In this document: piece by piece, positions 53,134-61,775 of the stretch | Numbering within the stretch: the stretch's first letter is position 1 | Layout of the letters: the number at the start of each line of letters is the position of its first letter | Origin: Hymenobacter negativus | GTDB taxonomy: Bacteria > Bacteroidota > Bacteroidia > Cytophagales > Hymenobacteraceae | Assembly: GCF_017571495.1 (NCBI RefSeq) | Contig: NZ_JAGETZ010000018.1 | Span: forward strand, 62,001-126,000 | DNA: 64,000 nt | Direction: 5' to 3' | Position numbers and translations under genes: made by a program | The notes under the pieces: generated by a model | Database searches by the model: none | What the model saw: the letters and a program-made list of their open reading frames with translations, nothing else | What the model was told of the DNA's origin: nothing

Positions 53134-54354
53134 TTATTGCTTTGGTGAGAGTAAGCGAGCAATGTTATCAAACTCATTCGGCCTTTTGTCAATTGTCTCT
53201 TGTTCAATCATGCCATTTGCGTAGAGAAGAAGATTTCGAATTCTTGAGCGACCTACCCCAGATGCTTGGAAAAAGTTGTCATTAAAATCAACATCCTTAA
53301 CTCTTGCAAGCATGTCCGGAAGGTTTGCACTACTTCTGTTAATCAATACTTTTCTAAGAAAATCAAAAAGAGCTTGAACACCAACCGTTTTTTGTATATA
53401 GCTTGGTGAAAGCGCTGACTTCCATAACAGGCTTTTCACAAAAGAGAAGAAATCTCTTGTGGTTTCGTATATAGCTGCGTCGTTTTCATTAATAAACTCC
53501 TTTCGCAAAGGCGATGTATCAGGAAATCTCTCTAGTTGAGACCTGTCTCTTCCAAACCATACTCTGTATAGCTGCATCTCTACTCGGTCTCGCTTAGGAT
53601 TGGATGTAATCAAAGACAAAATTCCTTCTACAATTGTAGCTGTAGAAACAAACCAGTTTGAAGTAGACGTATCTACCAAATAGAAATTAGAATCTTTAGG
53701 CGCAAGCTTAATATGAGCAAAAAAAGGAGAATTAGTATCAGAATTCAATCTCCTGCTTAAAAAAACCGCTAACTTCTCGGGAGTCCAAGACTTTTCGGGT
53801 TCATCACCGATATTAAAGCCAAACTGCTCAAACGCGAGGCTTTTATCAACACGCTTTTGATTAGAATTTATAGTTGCAAAAAGCTGGGCTTGATAAGAAT
53901 TAGGCAAGTCAAAATAGACAGAGCAAAGCAGTTCAACAGAGCTTCTATCTGGGTCGGCAAACTTGAATGCTTTAAGTCTATGCTGCCCATCTACGATTGC
54001 TGCTAATGGGGTATCAGTCGGAATTATTATACATTTTCCTTTATCAGTATCTTCAATCCGCCAACGGACTTTGGGGTCTTCTGTATTTACTCCTTCTTCA
54101 GGCAAATAATTGCACGCTAGAATAATAGCGTTCGGAAACGCCATTTCTGCGGTATTTATGTATTTGGCAACATCTTCTAGCCTCTTGACGTCCAGTTTGC
54201 GTTGGCTTCCAATTAGCTCTCTATTCTCATTGCGGTATTGCAATTCTTCTGCAAAAGCAATTTTCAGTAAATCAGAAGCTTTTATTTTAAATACATAAAA
54301 TGAGGCTAGTGGTTGGACCACTTCCAAAACGGGTAACTCTAAGAAGTTCATCAT
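53134..54354 (-). CDS. dndB: DGQHR-domain protein DndB
   Basis: A 406-residue protein with the DGQHR motif (AAIVDGQHRLKAF, residues 122-126) that defines the DndB family. In the known systems DndB represses or tunes transcription and is not required for sulfur insertion itself. The rest is helical (YQAQLFATINSNQKRVDKSL following the motif is also conserved). Its start ATG overlaps the stop of the membrane-protein gene by 4 bases (ATGA), so the two are translationally coupled. AT-rich. Confidence 0.88.
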   Translation of the reverse strand: MMNFLELPVLEVVQPLASFYVFKIKASDLLKIAFAEELQYRNENRELIGSQRKLDVKRLEDVAKYINTAEMAFPNAIILACNYLPEEGVNTEDPKVRWRIEDTDKGKCIIIPTDTPLAAIVDGQHRLKAFKFADPDRSSVELLCSVYFDLPNSYQAQLFATINSNQKRVDKSLAFEQFGFNIGDEPEKSWTPEKLAVFLSRRLNSDTNSPFFAHIKLAPKDSNFYLVDTSTSNWFVSTATIVEGILSLITSNPKRDRVEMQLYRVWFGRDRSQLERFPDTSPLRKEFINENDAAIYETTRDFFSFVKSLLWKSALSPSYIQKTVGVQALFDFLRKVLINRSSANLPDMLARVKDVDFNDNFFQASGVGRSRIRNLLLYANGMIEQETIDKRPNEFDNIARLLSPKQ

Positions 54355-54794
54355 TTCCCTGTGGATAATGCTCGGCCAGGTTCTCCACCTGTTTCAGCAG
54401 TGCCGGTTCGTTCGAAATTGGGATTTCCTTCATTTGCTGACCACCATACGAACCACGAGGCCACCATGCCGGCGATTCCTACCATCAGTGCCAAATAATC
54501 TTGATTTTTATTATAAAACCTATTCAAGACTAGAAATGAACCTACCGAGAGAATAAGAACGATTACTACGTTTACAAACAAATTTCCTATATTATCACGG
54601 TTCATTTTTTTATACTTCGAAAGAAATATATCGAAGCATCCAGCAAAAACAATAGGCAGATAATATGTACCTAGATTTGCAGGGAGACTATGCAAATCGA
54701 CACCTCCATTGGTGTCATGCTGCTGACAAGCAGGCAACCAGACTCCCATAGAGCCTATAAAGACAATGGCGAAAGCAAAGTATTTCCACTTCAT
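54351..54794 (-). CDS. Small multi-pass membrane protein in the dnd operon
   Basis: A 147-residue protein with about four hydrophobic segments (residues ~5-22, 44-60, 72-91, 97-115) and a short soluble tail (NEGNPNFERTGTAETGGEPG). The N-terminal segment followed by LPACQQHD could be a lipoprotein signal, but the later spans suggest a multi-pass inner-membrane protein. No family is recognised. The gene is placed between dndE-like and dndB and overlaps dndB by four bases, so it belongs to the dnd operon. It is not a usual dnd gene. Confidence 0.7.
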   Translation of the reverse strand: MKWKYFAFAIVFIGSMGVWLPACQQHDTNGGVDLHSLPANLGTYYLPIVFAGCFDIFLSKYKKMNRDNIGNLFVNVVIVLILSVGSFLVLNRFYNKNQDYLALMVGIAGMVASWFVWWSANEGNPNFERTGTAETGGEPGRALSTGK

Positions 54795-54827
54795 GGAGCG
54801 TTAATTCATTTCGATTTTTATTTATTT

Positions 54828-56393
54828 CTAATACTGTTCTACTTCAAATAATTCACCGCGCTTAAACTCCTCCACATTCGCCACGGCTTGCCCCTTCTGA
54901 ATCTTGCTCATGCTTTGTCCCAGCAAGTTGGCTTCGGAATCGCCTAAGCCCAGGAAGCGGGACATGGGCTTGAGATTCAGAAGGTCGTTAACATCCAGCA
55001 GGACGGCGTTGGCACACATGCTGGAGAAGTCGAAAGTGGACTGGTTGAATTCTTCAATGCCCTGCGAGAGCAGCACTGCGGCCACCCCTTTCGAGCGTGT
55101 TTCGCGGAGCATCCGTTCGAGCAAGTCTTGCACCTTCCTGTCTTTGAAAAGTCCCTGTGCCTCGTTAATGACTAACACATAACGCATGGCCTGCACACCG
55201 TTTGTGACGGGTGCATTCTCCATGTTCATGAAAGTGTTGTAGAGGTAGTAGATGGTCAGGAAGGTAGACGTGAGGTGGATGGTCTTATCCACGTCGCCGG
55301 GAAGGCTAAAGTAATAGTTCTGATTAATAAAACTATTCTTGGTATCCGCCTTACTTGCAAATAGCTCATTGCTGCTCAGGCTACGCAGGATTTCAGTGAG
55401 CGAATCAGCCTTGCTTCCGTTGGCATCGGTCAAGCAGTCACTGACATCACGCATAGATGGGTAAGCACCACCTTTCTTGCGCGCAAAAGCCTCCTTTGTA
55501 GCATCTTTTAGCTGCTGGGTCTGGGTTGCTCCCATCCGCGGTGCATAGGACGTGACAATATCCACGAACTTACTGATGCCCTTAAGCCGATTCTTCTCGT
55601 TCACGTTGTCGATGAACATGAGCGGATTGAATGGGAACGGCTTCTCAAGCGCATTTATGAGCATTGTTTTAGTGCGGTCGAAGAACGGCTGCATGGCCTT
55701 TGCATCGTCACTCCTTAGCCCCTTGAGGTCGAGGTACAGGAAGTTGATACTACCAGCTGATGTCTCAGTCAACTGGCTTAGGATGGACTTCGCAAATTCA
55801 GTTCGTTCAGCCGTTGAACCACCAGCAACGGCTATGTGCGGATTAGCATGAACGTTGGTGTCGTTCAACACTACTTGAATGGGCGTGCGGGCCTCGTCAA
55901 GCGAATAGCCAAACCGCAGGGTGACAGGGCCAGTGAAATGCTTTTTAGCGGGGGTTGGGTTTTTGTCGTTGATAATCGCACCAGCTGTCACATCCACAAG
56001 GGCCTCTGAGCCGCGTTCGATGTGGTCAATGAGAAAGTCGAGGCCAGTGTAGCTTTTGTTATCGGTGAAGAGTTTATTCAGCTTCTCCAGCCCGTCATCG
56101 ACATGCATTTTGAGATACCGAGGCAAGTCTATGCTCTCTTTGTGAATGCCATAGTGTTGGCAAACCAGCGCTACGTAGAAGGCCTTGTTGGCGCCAAAAA
56201 GGGTTTCCTCTCTATACTCTTTGCCCTTGCTATCGCGAATGTTGCTCAGGTCGAGCCGGGCGCCACCGGAGATGGAAAAGGTTAGTGCGATGCGCGAAAT
56301 GACGTTTTCGGACTGGCCCTGCGGGAACATGCGCTTGGTCAGCTCCGAGACCACGGTCTTGTTGGCCTCGGAGGTTCTGATATTGAGTACCAC
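54828..56393 (-). CDS. dndE: DndE fused to a HerA/FtsK-like ATPase-fold domain
   Basis: A 521-residue protein. Residues 1-~110 match DndE (DUF1832): IRTSEANKTVVSELTKRM, ETLFGANKAFYVALVCQHYG and LPRYLKMHVDDGLEKL. Ordinary DndE is ~120 residues and stops there. Residues ~150-520 resemble a HerA/FtsK ATPase: IAVAGGSTAERTEFAKSIL stands where the P-loop should be, with Lys replaced by Arg (T-A-E-R-T), YVLVINEAQGLF stands at Walker B with Asn in place of Asp (~residue 406-413), and GVAAVLLSQGIEEF resembles the sensor segment. Catalysis is therefore doubtful. It follows dndD by 14 bases. Confidence 0.8.
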   Translation of the reverse strand: MVLNIRTSEANKTVVSELTKRMFPQGQSENVISRIALTFSISGGARLDLSNIRDSKGKEYREETLFGANKAFYVALVCQHYGIHKESIDLPRYLKMHVDDGLEKLNKLFTDNKSYTGLDFLIDHIERGSEALVDVTAGAIINDKNPTPAKKHFTGPVTLRFGYSLDEARTPIQVVLNDTNVHANPHIAVAGGSTAERTEFAKSILSQLTETSAGSINFLYLDLKGLRSDDAKAMQPFFDRTKTMLINALEKPFPFNPLMFIDNVNEKNRLKGISKFVDIVTSYAPRMGATQTQQLKDATKEAFARKKGGAYPSMRDVSDCLTDANGSKADSLTEILRSLSSNELFASKADTKNSFINQNYYFSLPGDVDKTIHLTSTFLTIYYLYNTFMNMENAPVTNGVQAMRYVLVINEAQGLFKDRKVQDLLERMLRETRSKGVAAVLLSQGIEEFNQSTFDFSSMCANAVLLDVNDLLNLKPMSRFLGLGDSEANLLGQSMSKIQKGQAVANVEEFKRGELFEVEQY

Positions 56394-56407
56394 TGCGGAT
56401 AGGAAAC

Positions 56408-58513
56408 TTAAGAATGATAGAGAGTCGAGTACCGCTCAAAGAGCTGGTCAGGGGCCACTTCTTCGAACCCGGACTCGTCGGAGTCTTTGTTCACGATGAG
56501 GTAGGACTTCGCCACACGAGGTAACAGCAAAGCATACTCACGGGCTGACAGCTCCTTATTGATAAGCGGGAACAGAATCACCTGGTCGGCAATGCTCGGG
56601 TAGAAGTGCTTGACGATGTTCTCGGCGTGCTGGTCATCAAACTTCTGCATGGGGGAGTCGATGAAGACTGGGAAGTCGAAATCAGACTCTTCCACCAAGC
56701 CGTAGAGCAGTGCCGTTGCGTAGAGCTGCTGCTCCCCTTTTGAGAGGCCTTCTTTCAGGATTATCTCGCCGCGCTTGTTGTAGAGTTCGATTTCAATGAG
56801 GTCGCCCATGATGCGAACCTCTACGTTATGAACAAAGCCCTTTTTGTGCATGAGCATCTTAAGGCCCCGTAGAATCTGGTTTTCCAGGGACTTCTTCTTG
56901 CGCTCTTTGTAGAGGTTGATATAGTCCCGCAGACGTTGGGAAAGAGCTTCCGTGAGCACATCTTTCTCCTTGTCTTGGTCGGAAGACTTTAACTTCTTGC
57001 GCAAATCCTCCAGCTGCTTCTCCATCTGGACGATGCTGTTGCTGAAGGCGCTATTTTCATATTCTAGCGCTCCTATCTGCTCGCCTAGGCGCTCCACTTC
57101 CTCATCCAACTCACGCTTACGCTCCCGGTCCGCTTTCACCACCGCGTCTTCGCCCAACGACTGGGAATCAGAGATGCGGCGCTTGACCTGGCTTAACTCG
57201 TTGCGAACCGAATTGTATTCGAAGTGCAGGCGCTTGAACTGTTCGCGGAATGAAAGACGCAGGTTGTCGACCAGTGCCTGTAGTTGGGCGCGTTCGGATT
57301 CGGTAAGGTCGTGCAGGAGGCGAAAGTCCGAGGGGAATTCCGGGGCATCGGCGAAGAAGTGGCGCTTAATAAGCATGCGGAAAGCATCACTATACAAGCT
57401 GTGGATGCTGCCATCCACCTCCTTACCGACCTTGCTTACCTCCGCTGCCAAGTCACTGAGCATCTTTTCCTCGATGCTGGCGGCATTGTCCTGTTTGTAC
57501 CGAACCTCTTTGAACTCGGCCTCTTGCTTGACTTGCTCCACCACCTCGCTGAGTTTGCTGGCGGCAATAGCGAAGGGCACCAACTCATAAGACTTCCCTA
57601 GTTCAGCTTGTACCTCGGATAGGCGAGCTTCCAAAGCAGCGGCGGACGTACGCAGTGCTTCCAGTTCCTCTAGCGTTATCAGGTTGCCAAACCGAATGAG
57701 CCGCTTCTGAATCTCGTCCGAGTCAAAGCGTAGGGCGATGCGCCTATCCTTCAGCTCCTCAATTTGCTGCCTGTTGGCTTCGATGAGCTGCTGTAGCCTG
57801 CTGGTTTCCGCATCAAGCGTGCTGATGACCTCACGTTCCTTGGCGTTGGCCGTACGAGCACGCAAACGGAACTGAGTTTCCTCAATCTCACTCTTGGTGT
57901 CTTCGTATTTCTTAATGCCCAGAATTTCGGAGTAGGCACGGCTAAGCTTCTTCCGTTGCTCGTTGGTGTTGACCTCTGCCAGGCTGACAATTTTCTCGGC
58001 GTCGAAGAAGAAGAACTTGGCGATTTCAATGGGCAGTAGGTAGTCGCGAATGAAGTGCTCCTCCCCTCGCGCCTTTTCGTCACTAAGCCCCCGAATCAGC
58101 TCGTTCTCAAATCCGTCAATGAGGATTTCGAGCTCTTCGGTAGCCGTTTTGGTGTTGTAAGTGCGCTTAATTGAGATTTCGCTGCACGTCAATGCCGGGA
58201 TGATGGCGTCCGTGAGCGTGAGCTTGACCGAGAACGTAGGGTCTTCTTCTGCTTTGGCTTGGCGGTTTAGGCTAGTAACAATGTACTTTTTGTAACCGCC
58301 CTTTTCATCGATTTCTCGCTTGTAAAGGTCATCTACCTCATGCATCTGCTGGCCATAGAGGCACCAGACCAAGGACATGAGGAAAGTTGTTTTACCAAAA
58401 CCGTTTTTACCACTGATGACATAGATGTTCTGACCTTCCTTTTGGGAAAGGTCAACGGTGTTATGCCCGCGGTAAATGCGGAAATTGTTTAACTCAATGG
58501 TTTTGATAATCAT
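56408..58513 (-). CDS. dndD: DNA sulfur modification protein DndD (SMC-like ATPase)
   Basis: A 701-residue SMC/Rad50-like ATPase that drives DNA nicking or structural steps during phosphorothioation. Walker A is YVISGKNGFGKTTFLM (residues ~31-46); the FFFFDAEKIVSLAEVN block precedes the hinge-like coiled-coil of ~300 residues; the signature LSKGEQQLYATALLYG and Walker B FPVFIDSPMQKFD are near the C-terminus. The start is ATG at 58513 (IIKTIELNNFRIYRG); an extra N-terminal MGCVVL segment is possible. Sixty-five bases separate it from dndC. Confidence 0.93.
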   Translation of the reverse strand: MIIKTIELNNFRIYRGHNTVDLSQKEGQNIYVISGKNGFGKTTFLMSLVWCLYGQQMHEVDDLYKREIDEKGGYKKYIVTSLNRQAKAEEDPTFSVKLTLTDAIIPALTCSEISIKRTYNTKTATEELEILIDGFENELIRGLSDEKARGEEHFIRDYLLPIEIAKFFFFDAEKIVSLAEVNTNEQRKKLSRAYSEILGIKKYEDTKSEIEETQFRLRARTANAKEREVISTLDAETSRLQQLIEANRQQIEELKDRRIALRFDSDEIQKRLIRFGNLITLEELEALRTSAAALEARLSEVQAELGKSYELVPFAIAASKLSEVVEQVKQEAEFKEVRYKQDNAASIEEKMLSDLAAEVSKVGKEVDGSIHSLYSDAFRMLIKRHFFADAPEFPSDFRLLHDLTESERAQLQALVDNLRLSFREQFKRLHFEYNSVRNELSQVKRRISDSQSLGEDAVVKADRERKRELDEEVERLGEQIGALEYENSAFSNSIVQMEKQLEDLRKKLKSSDQDKEKDVLTEALSQRLRDYINLYKERKKKSLENQILRGLKMLMHKKGFVHNVEVRIMGDLIEIELYNKRGEIILKEGLSKGEQQLYATALLYGLVEESDFDFPVFIDSPMQKFDDQHAENIVKHFYPSIADQVILFPLINKELSAREYALLLPRVAKSYLIVNKDSDESGFEEVAPDQLFERYSTLYHS

Positions 58514-58578
58514 TAGTACAACGCAACCCACCCGCTCTACACGAAGCGAGCGGGTGTAGGAGGGTATTTAGAAGGTAA

Positions 58579-59940
58579 CTAGATAGCCGTTGCGGGGACA
58601 GTTTGGTCCAGGCCAGCTTCGGCAGTTTGCTGGGCCTTGAGGTAATCGTCCAGCAAGTTTTCGATATCGTTTTGCAACCCTCGCTTGCGCTGCATCAGCG
58701 ACTTCGTCTTGATAATCTTAACTGCATTCTGAATGAGGTCAAAATGGTCAAGGTTGTCTTGGCAGACCTCCCGAAGCCAGTTTTCCTCTTCCCGGATTTT
58801 AATCGTGTGCTTGCTCATGTCGAGCTGCGTACCGAACACTGCATTGTAGATATCCGCTACGTTGTAGTTGAAGATGCCATCGCGGTACCAGATAACCTGA
58901 ATAGCAACGAGCTCCTGGTGCGTGATGAAAGTCATCGTGGGGTCGTACTCGTCACGAATCACCTTTTGCGCCTCCAACAGTCGTTTCAGGATGTCAGCTC
59001 TAGTTCCCGGGAGGTATGGCCCCCAAAATCCCTCGCGAATGGTGCCGTTGCGCAAGTGCTTTTGTCGGTATGTCTCAGGGTTGTCGCGGGCTTCAATCAA
59101 GAAGTCTCGCAGCTCAGAAAGGGGCTCCATCCACGCTTCCCCGTTCATAATGAGGCCATCCATGGACTTGTCTTTGACCACGACGGTGCACACCCAGCAG
59201 CCGAAGCGGCTTTTGCCACAGGAAGGCGTCTCGTCATCAATCACCAAGGGACAGTCGGCCTCGGTGCTAGCGTTGCGGTAGAGCGTGATAAGCTCCTTAT
59301 GGGTACCGCCCCAAGGCGGGGGAACCTGGCTGAGGTACTGCCACAGCTCGTTGGTTTCGATGTCCTTGATGGGGGCATACACGTAAGCATTTGGCAGCAC
59401 GTGCTTGCGCAGGCGCTGGCCGTGCACGGCGTGCTTGGCCATGGACCGAGAACGGCGCGAGCTTTCGGCGGAGCGAGTGCCCAACAGGATAATCACCTCG
59501 CCAGAATCACTGATTTTGGTTTTGATGAACTGAGTAGTCGGGCTGATTTTCAGGCGCTCGGTGCACCAGCGGAAGGTACTGGATGGGGCGGGGTAGCCTT
59601 TGCCAAGCAGGTTGGTCCAGAAGGAGTCCTCCAGGCGGGGTATGGTACGTTGCACCACAAAAGGCATGCTTTGACCCGTAGCGGCTGCTTCAATGCGATG
59701 CAGGGTCTCTTCGATGAAGCGAACGATGCGGGGGTTTTCAACCATGGTGTCGTTGCACACAACGTACACCGGGCGATGGCGAAGTTCTTCGGGTAGCTTC
59801 TGCACGGCTTTCCACACGAGTTGGAGAAGCATCGTGGAGTCCTTACCGCCGCTGAAACCCACAATCCACGGCCGATTGTTGTCATCGGCAAGGTATTGGT
59901 CCTGGATTTCAGATTCTATGAAAGGGAGGATAAGAGCCAT
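58579..59940 (-). CDS. dndC: DNA sulfur modification protein DndC (PAPS reductase-like)
   Basis: A 453-residue PP-loop ATP-pyrophosphatase/sulfurtransferase. The loop is VGFSGGKDSTMLLQL (residues ~28-42); the RWCTERLK block and CGKSRFGCWVC provide cysteines typical of the [4Fe-4S]-binding DndC family. It accepts sulfur from DndA and hands it to DNA with ATP hydrolysis. The start is ATG at 59940 and not the longer frame to 59997, because a -7 box (59995-60002) overlaps the latter. First gene of the leftward dnd operon. Confidence 0.94.
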   Translation of the reverse strand: MALILPFIESEIQDQYLADDNNRPWIVGFSGGKDSTMLLQLVWKAVQKLPEELRHRPVYVVCNDTMVENPRIVRFIEETLHRIEAAATGQSMPFVVQRTIPRLEDSFWTNLLGKGYPAPSSTFRWCTERLKISPTTQFIKTKISDSGEVIILLGTRSAESSRRSRSMAKHAVHGQRLRKHVLPNAYVYAPIKDIETNELWQYLSQVPPPWGGTHKELITLYRNASTEADCPLVIDDETPSCGKSRFGCWVCTVVVKDKSMDGLIMNGEAWMEPLSELRDFLIEARDNPETYRQKHLRNGTIREGFWGPYLPGTRADILKRLLEAQKVIRDEYDPTMTFITHQELVAIQVIWYRDGIFNYNVADIYNAVFGTQLDMSKHTIKIREEENWLREVCQDNLDHFDLIQNAVKIIKTKSLMQRKRGLQNDIENLLDDYLKAQQTAEAGLDQTVPATAI

Positions 59941-59994
59941 AAAGGGGGATATAAGAATTGCCCTGCTCGGAAAGCACATTTCAGGCAATGTGTT

Positions 59995-60002
59995 CAAAGA
60001 TA
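59995..60002 (-). promoter_or_regulatory. -7 box of the dnd operon promoter
   Basis: Read leftward, TATCTTTG matches TAnnTTTG exactly and sits 54 bases before the dndC ATG at 59940. The upstream box is not obvious. The 236 bases up to the helicase pseudogene hold a strong hairpin and no gene. Confidence 0.6.
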
Positions 60003-60165
60003 ACCAATGAAGGTTGCTGGGTTCTACCCCAAGCGGCCTTACTTTTTGCCGCTTCGTGTATGTAGTTGTTAGTCAGAGAAACTTAGTTCGTCGCTTGGTA
60101 CAAGCTAAGATTCTTAGCTTCGTTATGAATACAACGAGATAAGCCATTTAGGAGCGGAAAGCGAA

Positions 60166-60209
60166 AAACGAGAGACCGACCGGTTGTATAACCGGTCGGT
60201 CTCTCGTTT
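60166..60209 (-). terminator. Perfect 20-bp stem terminator
   Basis: AAACGAGAGACCGACCGGTT (60166-60185) and its exact complement (60190-60209) close a 4-nt loop. In the leftward reading it is followed by TTTTCGC. It would end the transcript of the helicase remnant at 60239 and insulate the dnd promoter. Confidence 0.85.
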
Positions 60210-60238
60210 GTGATACGTACTCCGCGAATGACATTAGG

Positions 60239-61278
60239 CTAAACCTTGCTTAGGACTGCTCGAGGTTTGCGTGAAACAGGTTTTAATCTGGAAACGTGGT
60301 GGCAGGAACTAAGAAAGTCCTGGAATAGGTCAGCCCAAGCTTGCAGTTTGAGCGTCCCAAAGTTGCCCAAGGTTAGGTGAGAGCTGCCGACTATTATTCG
60401 CTTGACCCGGGCGCGGGTGATGGCTACGTTGAGGCGATTGGGCAGAAAGAAGAAGCTGGCGCGCTGTAAGGCACTGTCAAATTTGCCCAAGGTTAACGAA
60501 AGGGAAATAACGTCTCGCTCCTGCCCTTGCATTCGCTCCACCGTGTCAACGACTATCTGAGCCAGCTCTTTTGGTGCAACATGAGCGCAGCGCTTTGCTA
60601 AGGCCCGCCCGATTTCACGACACTGAGCACGAAAAGGGGCACAATAGCAATTTCAATAGGTAGAGTGCCGCAGGCCAGTAATTCGGCTACCATTTCGGCA
60701 ATGTAGTGGGCTTCGCTTGGCTCACTTGTTTTGGTATTCAGGTGTGCTAAGTCAGCAAATACACTGGGGCATAAGGGGTCAAGTATATCGGCAAACGTGC
60801 TGGGCGGCACCGCTAGGTTTAGCGAGCGAGAAGCTGCGGACTTGTGCGAGATTAAGTCACCGTCATAAAACCGCTGGCTGAAGAAGTTAGCTAGGCCCTC
60901 ATTCAAGCGGTAAGTGGTGTTCAGGCGAGTGCCTGGAGCGAAGGCGAATAGGTATTCAAAAATGGATTCGCTATGTGTAGGGTCAGGGTGTTCAGCGGCA
61001 ATGATGGGAGGCATCTGCTGATGGTCCCCTATGAATACATACTTAGCCCCTGCGAGCATGCCAGCAGCAGCCTGAAGCTGGGTGAGTTGGCTGGCCTCGT
61101 CTGCAATGACAACATCAAACCTTTTACCTACTAGGCGTTGCGTATACAGAGCAAAGCACGTAGCACCTACAATAAATGCCTTGCCAACTATTGGGTCAAG
61201 GGAAGGACAGTTTTCTTTATTAAGCGCTGCACCAGGCCTTTTATGAGCACCTGCCGGAGGAGTTTCGTTGAACGACAA
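60239..61278 (-). pseudogene. SF1 (Upf1-like) DNA helicase, frameshifted and truncated
   Basis: Two open frames belong to one gene. Segment 61278-60598 encodes FDVVIADEASQLTQLQAA (DEAS Walker B), FIGDHQQMPPI and LNTTYRLNEGLANFF; segment 60541-60239 continues with RMQGQERDVISLSL and LNVAITRARVKRIIV (motif VI). Between them, a one-base shift near 60630 changes the frame: reading the other frame gives APFRAQCREIGRALAKRC, which joins the two parts. The N-terminal part with Walker A is missing, cut at the junction with the Fic remnant near 61280. Confidence 0.82.
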
Positions 61279-61280
61279 CC

Positions 61281-61770
61281 TTGGATGGGGAAAAGCTGAA
61301 AGTGCTACCGGGCGAGCTACGGACCACTGAAGTACGGGTGGAACGGCACGTCGCGCCGGCGGCTAACGCACTGCCAGACTTTATCCGGCTGATTGAACAG
61401 GGCTAGCGGCCGCAGGCAGAATATGACCGGCTAACGCGGATTGTGAATATTGCCGCCGCGCACCACCGGCTGGCCTAGCTGCACCCGTTTTTGGACGGCA
61501 ATGAGCGGGTGATGCGCCTATTCAGAGATGCGGCTTTTCTGGCCGAGAGGCTGGACGCTGGGGGCTGTGGTCGATGGCGCGGGGAATAGCCCAGCGAGAG
61601 AAAGATTACAAACAGGCCCTGGAGGCAGCAGATGCGCAACAGCTGAATGATTATGACGGCCGTGGCAGCCTGTCGGAAAAGCAGATGGTGGCTTTCTGCC
61701 AATTCTTCTTAGGCGTGGCCTTGGGCTAGATTGGCTACATGACGCAGGTACTAGCCATTGATGGGATGGT
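61281..61770 (+). pseudogene. Fic-family (AMPylase-like) protein, decayed
   Basis: Reading through stops, the sequence gives GELRTTEVRVERHVAPAANA, then stop, then AAHHRLA-stop-LHPFLDGNERVMRL (Fic motif, here with Glu in place of the second Gly), then a one-base frameshift in a G-run to LWSMARGIAQREKDYKQAL, and DGRGSLSEKQMVAFCQFFL, ending GVALG-stop-IGYM. Three TAG codons and one frameshift break it. At least two of the TAG codons stand where Fic proteins can carry Gln. Not functional as it stands. Confidence 0.8.
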
Positions 61771-61775
61771 ATCAA

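Noticed and set aside
58603..59796. A 397-codon rightward frame opposite dndC
   Set aside because: The dndC frame carries SGGKDS and the cysteine motifs; this frame has no recognisable domain.
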